In this document: one piece after another, positions 17,874 to 24,834 of the stretch
Numbering within the stretch: the stretch's first letter is position 1
Layout of the letters: every line of letters starts with the position of its first letter
From: Dermabacter sp. p3-SID358
GTDB taxonomy: Bacteria; Actinomycetota; Actinomycetes; Actinomycetales; Dermabacteraceae
Length of the DNA stretch: 33,461 bases
Assembly (NCBI RefSeq): GCF_025147465.1
Contig: NZ_JALXOZ010000021.1
Location: 1-33,461, forward strand
Direction: 5' to 3'
The notes under the pieces: model-generated
What the model saw: the letters and a program-made list of their open reading frames with translations, nothing else
Databases searched by the model: none
What the model was told of the DNA's origin: nothing
Made by a program: the position numbers and the translations under genes

Positions 17874-18452
17874 TCAGCGACGCTGAGAAAGCTGCCCGAG
17901 GATCGCTTCGAGCAGCGGCTCGATGTTCTCGCGTTTCACGAAATCCGTGTCTTTTCCCCACGTGTCCAGCATTTCCTGGTCGTTGGGGTGGCGCTTGTTT
18001 TCCGGCGTCGAGTTCATGAAGGCGTGCACGCCCTTCAGGGCAAGACCGTGGGCGAAGGACACTTTGGAGTGGGCGAGGCCGCCGCGCGCGTGGAAGCATT
18101 CTGTGCGCGCGAGTACGTCGCTTGGGAGGTTCGCGCTATGAACCTTGGCGACTTCCTCGGTACGGCTCGGATCGGCCCAGGCAACACTGAGCAGCACGAG
18201 CCGGGCGCTCGTGTAGGCGTGCGCGGCGTTCACGAAGGCTTTGACGTGGTGGAGCTTGCCGGCGTAGTTGCCACCCGCGTACACCACGAGGTCAGGGTCG
18301 CCGCCGAGGGTCTCGCTCGCGGCTTTGACGGTGAAGCCCTTGGTGGGAAGCGTGTGCACTTCCCAACCAGATTCTTGCAGGGCACCCGCGATCATCTCGG
18401 CGTAGCGGCCCGAGTGCCCGTAGATCGAGCCATTGAGGATGAGGGCTTTCAT
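17874..18452 (-). CDS. Flavodoxin-domain protein (HemG-like)
   Basis: A 192-residue soluble flavoprotein. The N-terminus KALILNGSIYGHSGRYAEMIAG fits the FMN phosphate loop. The C-terminal half (CFHARGG, NKRHPNDQEMLDTWGKDTDFV, NIEPLLEAIL) has the arrangement of the flavodoxin-domain family related to menaquinone-dependent protoporphyrinogen oxidase. Either haem synthesis or electron transfer is possible; the sequence does not decide. The ATG at 18452 follows AAGGAG with 7-base spacing. It lies 96 bases downstream of the NirK-type gene on the same strand, so the two may be transcribed together. Confidence 0.8.
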   Translation of the reverse strand: MKALILNGSIYGHSGRYAEMIAGALQESGWEVHTLPTKGFTVKAASETLGGDPDLVVYAGGNYAGKLHHVKAFVNAAHAYTSARLVLLSVAWADPSRTEEVAKVHSANLPSDVLARTECFHARGGLAHSKVSFAHGLALKGVHAFMNSTPENKRHPNDQEMLDTWGKDTDFVKRENIEPLLEAILGQLSQRR

Positions 18453-18548
18453 GGTGTGCTCCTTCGCGGTGCGAGACGCCTCTGGTGCCACGGTCGATAC
18501 CTCTAGCCTGCCACGCACCTTCACTTCCCGGCAGGGACTAAGAGCTGC

Positions 18549-21518
18549 CTAGGCCGTGACGTGGATGAGCGCGAGCGCCCCGCGTTCGAGGTCCACGAAT
18601 TGGTGATTGACGGCCTTGTAGGTGCCCTCTTCGTGGAACACCATCTCGACGAAGCCGCCTTGGCAGCTACCGAGGTCGAGGGCTTGCGCGCCCCCACCCG
18701 TGGTGTTGTCGGGTCGCAAAAGGTATTCGCCCTCCTTGAAAACCGTGTCGAACACGGTGCCGACGACGTGGAACGCGAGGCCTCGACTCGGTCCCGCGGC
18801 GAGCACCCAAATGCGCACGCGCTCGCCAACCTTGGCCTCGAGGGGCTCGTGCACGTACTGGTTCGCGTGACCGTTGAACACGGTGAAGTCGGGGCGTTCG
18901 GCAAAGATTTTCTCCGAGGAAATGCCGTGGACCGCGCAGCCGTCGGGCCCTTGAACCGGCCGCCCATCCGTGCCGGTGCTGGCCTCCGGGGCGAGGTAGT
19001 GCTCGGATTGCACGAGCACGTATTCACGATCGGCGGGCGCGAGCCCTTGCGGCGGCACGATGAGAATCCCGAACATCCCACCCGAGAGGTGCATCGTCAT
19101 GGGCGCGGTCGAGCAGTGGTAGAGCCACGCGCCCGCGTAGTCCGTCGTGAATGGGTACTCAAGGCTCTCACCGGGGGCGATCGTTCGCATGTAGGTGTTA
19201 GGCGCGACGGTGCCTGCGTGGAAATCGATCGAGTGGCCCATCTCGCCGCTGTTGGTGAGGGTCAGCTCAATTTTTCCGCCGAGCGGCGACGTGATGACGG
19301 GCCCCATGACCTCGCCGTTGTAGACCATCGACTCCATCGCGATTCCAGGGGCGATTTCGAGGTTTTTCTCGGTCACATCGAACGTCAGCTTTTGCGGCGC
19401 GCCAGGAGAGGGCACGGCAGGCACGACCGGGTCGCGCCGCGTGCGAGACGCACCGGGGGCGGCTTTGAGGTCGGCTTTGACTCGGGCGAGAGAATCGGTT
19501 CCGACACCTGCCGCGCCACCGTCGGCTTCGTGGCTTTTGCCGGTGTTCGCCCCGGTTGGGGTGACCGTGAGGGTCATGCCCATCGCGCGGTGTCCGACGA
19601 TCGAGCACCAGCCTTCGACGGGGGCGGTGATGACGCCCGCGTCGAGTACGACGGTGTCGCCAGGAAGCAGGCGCGACGTGTGGGCGCCCGTGTCGAGAAC
19701 GAGATCGTGTGTGTTCGCGGGATCGACGTTGTGCACCTCGATCTCGAGACGGTCGCCGGCGGGAACCTCGAGCGCGTTCGGCACGAAGCGCATGTCGGCA
19801 TTCGCCTCGACCTTGAGGCGCGTCGTGCGGCCCGTGGGTGCGATGGATGGGGCCGTACCGTTTTCGGGGTGAGCACCTCCAGCGGGGGTTCCGACGGCTG
19901 CCGCGCCCGCGAGGGTGCCGTCAAAGGCACGTCCCACCGCGGCGAGAGAAAATACGGTCCCCATTCCAGCGAGTGCGCTCGTGAGATGGCGCCGGTCGAG
20001 CGATGCCGGTCCAGGAAAGTCCGTCGATTCGCGTGCACGAGCGGCAGCCGGGCTCGCCTCAGAGGCAGTGGGAGCCGGAATCGAGGCGCCGGGCGCCGAT
20101 TGCTTCGGTGCGGTGGGTGCGCCCACGCGCGGCATGCCAAGCTGCGCCGAGCACTCCTTGAATTCGAGGCGTTCGCGCAGATTGACCTTGACCATTCGGA
20201 GCATGAGGTAGATGAAACTCGCGAGTACGAAGAACGCCACCGCAGACACCAGAACGCGCGTGACTGAGCCGAACTGGCTCGGCGCGAACGTGCCGAGAGT
20301 GAGGGCCCCGAAGAGCGCCTCACCGATTGTGCCCGAGACGCTCGCGAACGCGAACAGGCCAAGCGCGAGATTGAGCGTCACGACACGGAAAACCGTCCAG
20401 CGGCTCATGACGGCGAGCCCTGCCTTGAAAGCACGCGGACCACCGCCCATCGAGGCGGGCAGGAGGTAACTCATCGCGCCAAGGAGAAGCTGGAGGAGGA
20501 AACCCGCGACGAAGGGGACGCTCAGATCGTGGAGGCGTGCCGCGGTGAGCGAAAAGTTGAGCGGTGACGAGACCGGGGAACCGTCGGAACTGCCGATCGA
20601 GCTGAACCAGAGCCCCCACAGCGCCACGCACGTGCCGAGGAACCACAGCGCGCCCGCGCCGATCGAGAGCACGGGGAAGAGCGCGAGCGGCTCGCGGCGT
20701 GCCTGACGCGCCGATTGCCGCGCGAGGGCCACGAGGAGTAGCCCGATCACGACCTGACCGAGGATGTAGAGGGTGAGGCCTGCGAGACCCACGAGGACGT
20801 TGTCGACGAGTGCACCGAGCATCGCGATAAGAGTGCCGATCACCATGACGATGAGGAAACGCGAGGCGCGCGTGGCCTTGAGCGTGTCGAGTTTTGTGCG
20901 CAGCACAGTGGGCCACAGCGTGAGCAACGTTGCCGAGACCGTGACCCCCACGAACCCGAGAATGTTGACAATTTGATGCGCGAGCAGGAGGCGCCCCTGC
21001 CACGGCTCGCCGGGGGAGAAGGCGAGGATCGCGCCGAGCGTCGCGCCAAAGGGCAGAAGGCATGCGGCGATGAGGTAGGCCCGCACGACGAACGAGAAGC
21101 GCGGGGCGAGGGCCGCTTTGAGCTGTGCGCCAAGCGCGAAGGCATACCAGAGGATCATGGCGCTCACGCCGATGGCGCCAAACACCGTGAGGAGTGGGAG
21201 ATTCGCAAGCATTCCCGCCATCGTGAGAACGATCGAGGCGGTGAGAGCCCAGATGCGTGCCACCTGACATGAGCGGGTCTCCTCGGCGAGGCGAGTTTTG
21301 AGGAGGGCCTCCGTGAAGTGCTGGCCCCAAATCATGATCGACGTCGTCACAAGACCGAGCGTCACCATGTGCACGAGAAGCCACCGGAACTGCGGGATGA
21401 GCGGATGCGCCGCGACGGCGATCACGAGCGCGATCATCCAGTAGGAGACTGGTTTCGTGGCCTTTCTGTGCCAGCTGCGGCGGGTAAAGCCTTCGGGGCG
21501 ATCATCTCTCGAATGCAA
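18549..21518 (-). CDS. nirK: Membrane-anchored three-cupredoxin nitrite reductase (NirK type)
   Basis: A 989-residue multidomain copper protein expected to reduce nitrite to NO outside the membrane. Residues ~25-445 form 12 or so membrane helices with scattered histidines (NnrS- or oxidase-like, not assigned). A Pro/Ala linker follows, then a Tat-like SLDRRHL at 506-512 before a further hydrophobic stretch. Cupredoxin 1 (about 565-655) has type 1 copper ligands His604, Cys638, His643 and Met646 or 648. The last 270 residues are a two-domain CuNIR: type 1 ligands His762, Cys802, His810 and Met815, type 2 ligands His767, His801 and His972, and catalytic Asp765 and His917, aligned by comparison with the Alcaligenes enzyme. 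All key residues are present. The TTG at 21518 follows GGAAGG; the ATG at 21572 lies just beyond a hairpin and is unlikely. A flavodoxin gene follows. Confidence 0.88.
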   Translation of the reverse strand: MHSRDDRPEGFTRRSWHRKATKPVSYWMIALVIAVAAHPLIPQFRWLLVHMVTLGLVTTSIMIWGQHFTEALLKTRLAEETRSCQVARIWALTASIVLTMAGMLANLPLLTVFGAIGVSAMILWYAFALGAQLKAALAPRFSFVVRAYLIAACLLPFGATLGAILAFSPGEPWQGRLLLAHQIVNILGFVGVTVSATLLTLWPTVLRTKLDTLKATRASRFLIVMVIGTLIAMLGALVDNVLVGLAGLTLYILGQVVIGLLLVALARQSARQARREPLALFPVLSIGAGALWFLGTCVALWGLWFSSIGSSDGSPVSSPLNFSLTAARLHDLSVPFVAGFLLQLLLGAMSYLLPASMGGGPRAFKAGLAVMSRWTVFRVVTLNLALGLFAFASVSGTIGEALFGALTLGTFAPSQFGSVTRVLVSAVAFFVLASFIYLMLRMVKVNLRERLEFKECSAQLGMPRVGAPTAPKQSAPGASIPAPTASEASPAAARARESTDFPGPASLDRRHLTSALAGMGTVFSLAAVGRAFDGTLAGAAAVGTPAGGAHPENGTAPSIAPTGRTTRLKVEANADMRFVPNALEVPAGDRLEIEVHNVDPANTHDLVLDTGAHTSRLLPGDTVVLDAGVITAPVEGWCSIVGHRAMGMTLTVTPTGANTGKSHEADGGAAGVGTDSLARVKADLKAAPGASRTRRDPVVPAVPSPGAPQKLTFDVTEKNLEIAPGIAMESMVYNGEVMGPVITSPLGGKIELTLTNSGEMGHSIDFHAGTVAPNTYMRTIAPGESLEYPFTTDYAGAWLYHCSTAPMTMHLSGGMFGILIVPPQGLAPADREYVLVQSEHYLAPEASTGTDGRPVQGPDGCAVHGISSEKIFAERPDFTVFNGHANQYVHEPLEAKVGERVRIWVLAAGPSRGLAFHVVGTVFDTVFKEGEYLLRPDNTTGGGAQALDLGSCQGGFVEMVFHEEGTYKAVNHQFVDLERGALALIHVTA

Positions 21519-21545
21519 GGCTGACCTTCCGTGCGGGGAACGACA

Positions 21546-21569
21546 AACGGGGCGCGAGGGCGCCCCGTT
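21546..21569 (-). terminator. Hairpin terminator between the 167-residue protein gene and nirK
   Basis: AACGGGGCGC and GCGCCCCGTT form a perfect 10-bp stem with a 4-base loop. It lies 28 bases past the stop of the minus-strand gene at 21597 and upstream of the nirK start at 21518. Only TTTG follows, so part of the transcription may read through into nirK. Confidence 0.6.
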
Positions 21570-21596
21570 CATGCTATCGACGCCTGGGGCGCTCGA

Positions 21597-22100
21597 TTAG
21601 GACTTAAACCTCTTGACCTTCGCTCCCTCGGGCAGCTCCTCGCCGGGAATACCCTCCGGATCGTCGGGGTCGGTTTCTTCGTACGCGTCTTGCATGAGGG
21701 CCGCGATGATGCGCAAAAGCACGAGAACGGCGAGGAGAACGAGCATCCACGTGACCGGGATAGGAATGATCCTCGAGAACACGAACCAGATCGCGCCGAG
21801 CGAGAGGGCGATGATCGACGTGTCGCGTAGGGCCGCGAGCAGGCGCTTGGTCATGTTCGCGCGCTTATAGCGCCGCCCAGCGACCTTTGCCGCCGCGCGC
21901 ATAGTCTTCGCCGATTCGCTCGCGGAGTTCTTCGCGCTTTCCGCGCCGCGCCTGACGTTATCGGCAGCCTTCGCTTCCCACACCTTCTGCGCGCCGCGAG
22001 CGTAGGCCCGGGCCTCGCGCTGCACCGCACGCTTTGCCCCCGGCGCTTGCTTGCGTGCGGTATTGCGCGCGGCTTTCGCGTAGGTTCTCCAATCGGCCAT
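21597..22100 (-). CDS. Two-helix membrane protein with long basic N-terminal region
   Basis: Not recognised as a named family. In this 167-residue protein about 85 N-terminal residues are rich in A, K and R with a helical, amphipathic look (ARNTARKQAPGAKRAVQREARAY is one part). Two membrane helices follow at about 94-112 and 115-133, then an acidic tail (YEETDPDDPEGIPGEELPEG). The ATG at 22100 overlaps the stop of the upstream small membrane protein gene (TAATG), so the two are translationally coupled. The positively charged region is probably cytoplasmic and could touch nucleic acid or lipid head groups; that is inference. Confidence 0.7.
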   Translation of the reverse strand: MADWRTYAKAARNTARKQAPGAKRAVQREARAYARGAQKVWEAKAADNVRRGAESAKNSASESAKTMRAAAKVAGRRYKRANMTKRLLAALRDTSIIALSLGAIWFVFSRIIPIPVTWMLVLLAVLVLLRIIAALMQDAYEETDPDDPEGIPGEELPEGAKVKRFKS

Positions 22101-22387
22101 TACTCTTCATCCCTTATGCGGATATCGCCATCGTGCCTATTGCCAGAGTGTGCTCGGCCATTGCGGATGGCCTCCCGTTCGCGGTCCCGGCGCCATTCGT
22201 AGTAGTACGAGAGCCCCACGTTGAGCGCGAGAGTAATGAGAATTGAGAGCACGAGACTCGCGAATTTCGCCTTGATTCCCATGAGCGAGAGAACCACGAA
22301 GAAAAGGGTCATGACCACGACGGAGAAGAAGAGGTGGTCCATGATGCGCTGGCGAAGTGTCTTGCGCTTGGGACGGGGACTCATCAT
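22100..22387 (-). CDS. Small two-helix membrane protein
   Basis: Not recognised as a named family. The 95 residues begin MMSPRPKRKTLRQRIMDHLFF. A hydrophobic helix spans about 20-40 and a second about 44-62, ending YYYEWRRDRERE, and the tail is charged. The start at 22387 is preferred because TACGAT lies exactly 6 bases before it (leaderless pattern). The next codon is also ATG, with GGAG 5 bases before it, so 22384 is possible. The gene is divergent from sucC and coupled to the next gene by overlap. Confidence 0.65.
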   Translation of the reverse strand: MMSPRPKRKTLRQRIMDHLFFSVVVMTLFFVVLSLMGIKAKFASLVLSILITLALNVGLSYYYEWRRDREREAIRNGRAHSGNRHDGDIRIRDEE

Positions 22388-22393
22388 TGCTCC

Positions 22394-22399
22394 ATCGTA
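22394..22399 (-). promoter_or_regulatory. Leaderless -10 (TACGAT)
   Basis: On the minus strand TACGAT, 6 bases (ggagca), then ATG at 22387. The 6-base spacing matches the other leaderless candidates of the window. Confidence 0.5.
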
Positions 22400-22504
22400 A
22401 CGGCCACGCGCACTGCGAGAGGCACACGTCTTGGACCTGCCGGGTCTCGTGCCGAAGTGCCGATACCCTTGGAAGAGCACTACTTTTCATGGAAGGACGC
22501 TCGC

Positions 22505-23674
22505 GTGGATCTACTCGAATATCAAGCTCGCGAGTTGTTTGCGCGCCACGGCGTCCCCGTTCTCGGCGGGATCCTCGCCAGAACCCCGGCCGAGGCCCGC
22601 GCCGCAGCCGAAAAGCTCGATACCCCGATCCTTGTCGTGAAAGCACAGGTGAAGGTCGGCGGTCGCGGCAAGGCGGGCGGCGTCAAGGTCGTGAGCACAC
22701 CTTCCGAAGCAGAAGAGGCCGCGCAGGGCATTCTCGGCATGGACATCAAGGGGCACACGGTCGCCTCCGTGCTCGTCGCCGAAGGCGCCGACATTGCCGA
22801 GGAGTACTACTTCTCGATTCTTCTTGACCGCTCCGCGCACGGCCTCACGGCCCTGTGCTCAAGAGAAGGCGGCGTCGAGATCGAACAGCTTGCAAAGGAA
22901 CGCCCCGAGGCGCTCGCACGCGTGGAGATTGATCCTCGCGAAGGAATTACCCCCGGCGTTGCCCGCCGCATCCTCAAAGAAGCGGGCTTCGATTCCGGTG
23001 AGATCGAACAGATTGCCCCTGTTCTCGAGCGTCTCTGGACGGTATACCTCGAGGAAGACGCGACCCTCGTCGAGGTCAATCCGCTCGTCAAAACCCCCGC
23101 GGGGGACATCCTCGCGCTCGACGGCAAGGTCTCGATCGACAACAACGCCCTCTTTCGCCACGACGACCTCGCTGCCATCGCCGCTGAAGAAAGCGCCGAC
23201 CCCCTCGAAGAGGAAGCGAAACGCCTCGGCCTCAACTACGTCAAGCTCAACGGCGAAGTCGGCGTCGTGGGTAATGGTGCGGGGCTCGTCATGTCTTCCC
23301 TCGACGTTGTCGCGTACGCGGGCCGTGACTTCGGCGGGATCCACCCGGCGAATTTTCTCGATATCGGCGGAGGCGCCTCGGCGAGCGTTATGGCCGACGG
23401 CCTCGGCCTTGTTCTCGCCGACCCGCAAGTGAAAAGCGTATTCATCAACGTCTTTGGCGGCATCACGGCGTGCGACCAGGTCGCTCTCGGCATCGTGGGG
23501 GCTCTCGACGAGCTTGGCGACCGCGCAACCAAGCCAATCGTCGTGCGGCTCGACGGCAATGCCGTCGAGGAGGGCCGAGAGGTGCTGCGAAGCGCGCACC
23601 ATTCCCTCATCCGCATCGCCGACACGATGGACGACGCCGCACAGCAAGCAGCCGCGCTCGCGGCGGGAAAGTGA
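22505..23674 (+). CDS. sucC: Succinyl-CoA synthetase (ADP-forming) subunit beta
   Basis: Beta subunit of the TCA-cycle enzyme making succinate and ATP (or GTP) from succinyl-CoA. The 389 residues are the family's usual length. An ATP-grasp domain opens MDLLEYQARELFARHGVPVL, with KAQVKVGGRGKAGGVK and EYYFSILLDR. EVNPLVKTPAGDILALDGKVSIDNNALFRH supplies metal ligands. The C-terminal CoA-ligase domain has NGAGLVMSSLDV, GGIHPANFLDIGGGAS and FINVFGGITACDQVA. The start is GTG 22505 after GGAAGGA; the longer frame upstream has no family similarity. sucD follows after 7 bases. Confidence 0.97.
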   Translation: MDLLEYQARELFARHGVPVLGGILARTPAEARAAAEKLDTPILVVKAQVKVGGRGKAGGVKVVSTPSEAEEAAQGILGMDIKGHTVASVLVAEGADIAEEYYFSILLDRSAHGLTALCSREGGVEIEQLAKERPEALARVEIDPREGITPGVARRILKEAGFDSGEIEQIAPVLERLWTVYLEEDATLVEVNPLVKTPAGDILALDGKVSIDNNALFRHDDLAAIAAEESADPLEEEAKRLGLNYVKLNGEVGVVGNGAGLVMSSLDVVAYAGRDFGGIHPANFLDIGGGASASVMADGLGLVLADPQVKSVFINVFGGITACDQVALGIVGALDELGDRATKPIVVRLDGNAVEEGREVLRSAHHSLIRIADTMDDAAQQAAALAAGK

Positions 23675-23681
23675 GTGAGTC

Positions 23682-24665
23682 ATGGCGATTTTTCTCGACG
23701 GCGACTCCCGGATCATCGTGCAAGGCATCACCGGAAGCGAGGGCTTTAAGCACGCGCGCCGCATGAGCGCCGCCGACGCCCAGATCGTGGGTGGCGTCAA
23801 CCCGAAAAAAGCCGGGACCGATGTGGACCTCGGCAACCGTCGGACCCCCGTTTTTGGCACGGTGGCCGAGGCGATGCGCGAAACCGGCGCGAACGTGTCC
23901 GTTGTGTTCGTTCCGCCTCGGTTCGCGAAGGCCGCCGTGTGCGAGGCAATTGAGGCGGGAATGCCGCTCGTCGTTGTCATCACGGAGGGCATCCCCGTGC
24001 GCGACACCGTTGAGTTCTATGCGCAAGCGAAGGCGAGTGGACGCACGCGGATCATCGGTCCGAACTGCCCGGGGATCGTCTCACCCGGCCTCTCCAACGC
24101 GGGCATCATCCCCGACCACATCACGGGGAGCGGCCCGATCGGGCTTGTTTCCAAGTCGGGCACGCTCACCTACCAGATGATGCACGAGCTTTCCGACATC
24201 GGATTTTCGACCGCGATCGGCATCGGCGGAGACCCAATCGTGGGCACGAGCCACATTGACGCCCTCGCGGCGTTCGAGGCCGATCCCGAGACTGAGCTCA
24301 TCGTCATGATTGGCGAGATCGGAGGTGACGCCGAAGAACGCGCCGCCGAGTTCATCCGCAAGAACGTCACGAAACCCGTCGTGGGCTACATCGCGGGCTT
24401 CACCGCACCCGAAGGCAAAACCATGGGTCACGCCGGCGCCATCGTGAGCGGTTCGAGCGGAACGGCCCGAGCGAAAAAAGCGGCACTCGAGTCGGCGGGC
24501 GTGCGTGTGGGAACGAGCCCGAGTGAGGCGGCCGCACTCGCACGAAATGCCCTTGCCCCCACTTCACCCGCCCCACCCACTCGGCCCCACCACCCGCTCG
24601 GCCCCACCTCACCCGCCCCACCACCCGCTCGGCCCCACCTCACCCGCCCCACCCGCTCGGATTGA
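23682..24665 (+). CDS. sucD: Succinyl-CoA synthetase subunit alpha with repeat-derived tail
   Basis: Alpha subunit, which binds CoA and carries the phosphohistidine. Seen are [69 protein letters not shown] and the active-site histidine in [10 protein letters not shown]. The family part ends near residue 290 ([13 protein letters not shown]). The last ~36 residues are a Pro/Thr/His/Arg-rich tail encoded by a tandem GC-rich minisatellite, and the TGA stop is supplied by a repeat family B arm. The total of 327 residues is therefore longer than usual. The tail is probably dispensable, which is inferred. It is in an operon with sucC; the ATG follows a weak purine stretch. Confidence 0.95.
   Translation: MAIFLDGDSRIIVQGITGSEGFKHARRMSAADAQIVGGVNPKKAGTDVDLGNRRTPVFGTVAEAMRETGANVSVVFVPPRFAKAAVCEAIEAGMPLVVVITEGIPVRDTVEFYAQAKASGRTRIIGPNCPGIVSPGLSNAGIIPDHITGSGPIGLVSKSGTLTYQMMHELSDIGFSTAIGIGGDPIVGTSHIDALAAFEADPETELIVMIGEIGGDAEERAAEFIRKNVTKPVVGYIAGFTAPEGKTMGHAGAIVSGSSGTARAKKAALESAGVRVGTSPSEAAALARNALAPTSPAPPTRPHHPLGPTSPAPPPARPHLTRPTRSD
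23832..23845 (+). repeat. Dispersed 14-mer GGCAACCGTCGGAC, copy 3, inside sucD
   Basis: Exact copy of the element at 5815 and 14586, here in coding sequence where it encodes part of LGNRRTP. A coding occurrence argues that it can be a fixed word or a chance codon match as well as an intergenic repeat. Confidence 0.4.
24555..24659 (+). repeat. Minisatellite at the 3' end of sucD
   Basis: Tandem imperfect units built from GCCCCACCTCACCCGCCCCA and CCCGCTCG. The clearest are a 31-base unit at 24601-24631 and a 28-base unit at 24632-24659 that lacks three bases. Shorter and diverged units precede them. Copy number would change the length of the SucD tail. Confidence 0.7.
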
Positions 24666-24686
24666 CGTAGCTAAACGTATGTAATC
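24659..24686 (+). repeat. Single arm of repeat family B
   Basis: The first 19 bases are identical to the arm at 8717-8735 and later positions remain similar (TGTAA). No inverted partner is present nearby. It contains the sucD stop codon at 24663. Confidence 0.6.
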
Positions 24687-24768
24687 TTCCCGGCGAGCTC
24701 GCTCTCGCTCGTGTTCCTTGGGTTTTTCTGGTTCTCCACTCGGTTTTTCGTCGTGCCTGGGTAGGGGA

Positions 24769-24782
24769 GTCCGACGGTTGCC
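24769..24782 (-). repeat. Dispersed 14-mer GGCAACCGTCGGAC, copy 4
   Basis: Exact copy in reverse orientation in the region between sucD and the low-complexity membrane protein gene, 41 bases before that gene's -10 hexamer. Confidence 0.5.
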
Positions 24783-24822
24783 AGCTTTGTGTTTTGCCAA
24801 AGGTTTCTAAGGAAGCCGCTTT

Positions 24823-24828
24823 TAGGAT
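24823..24828 (+). promoter_or_regulatory. Leaderless -10 (TAGGAT)
   Basis: TAGGAT, 6 bases (gggggc), then ATG at 24835. The G-run is a poor ribosome site, so leaderless transcription is the simpler reading. Confidence 0.55.
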
Positions 24829-24834
24829 GGGGGC

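Noticed and set aside
18561..20267. Plus-strand open frame of 568 codons
   Set aside because: Antisense to the copper domains of NirK, whose ligands are all conserved.
21518..21572. ATG at 21572 as the NirK start
   Set aside because: It lies just ahead of the hairpin at 21546-21569 and has no ribosome site; TTG 21518 has GGAAGG at good spacing.
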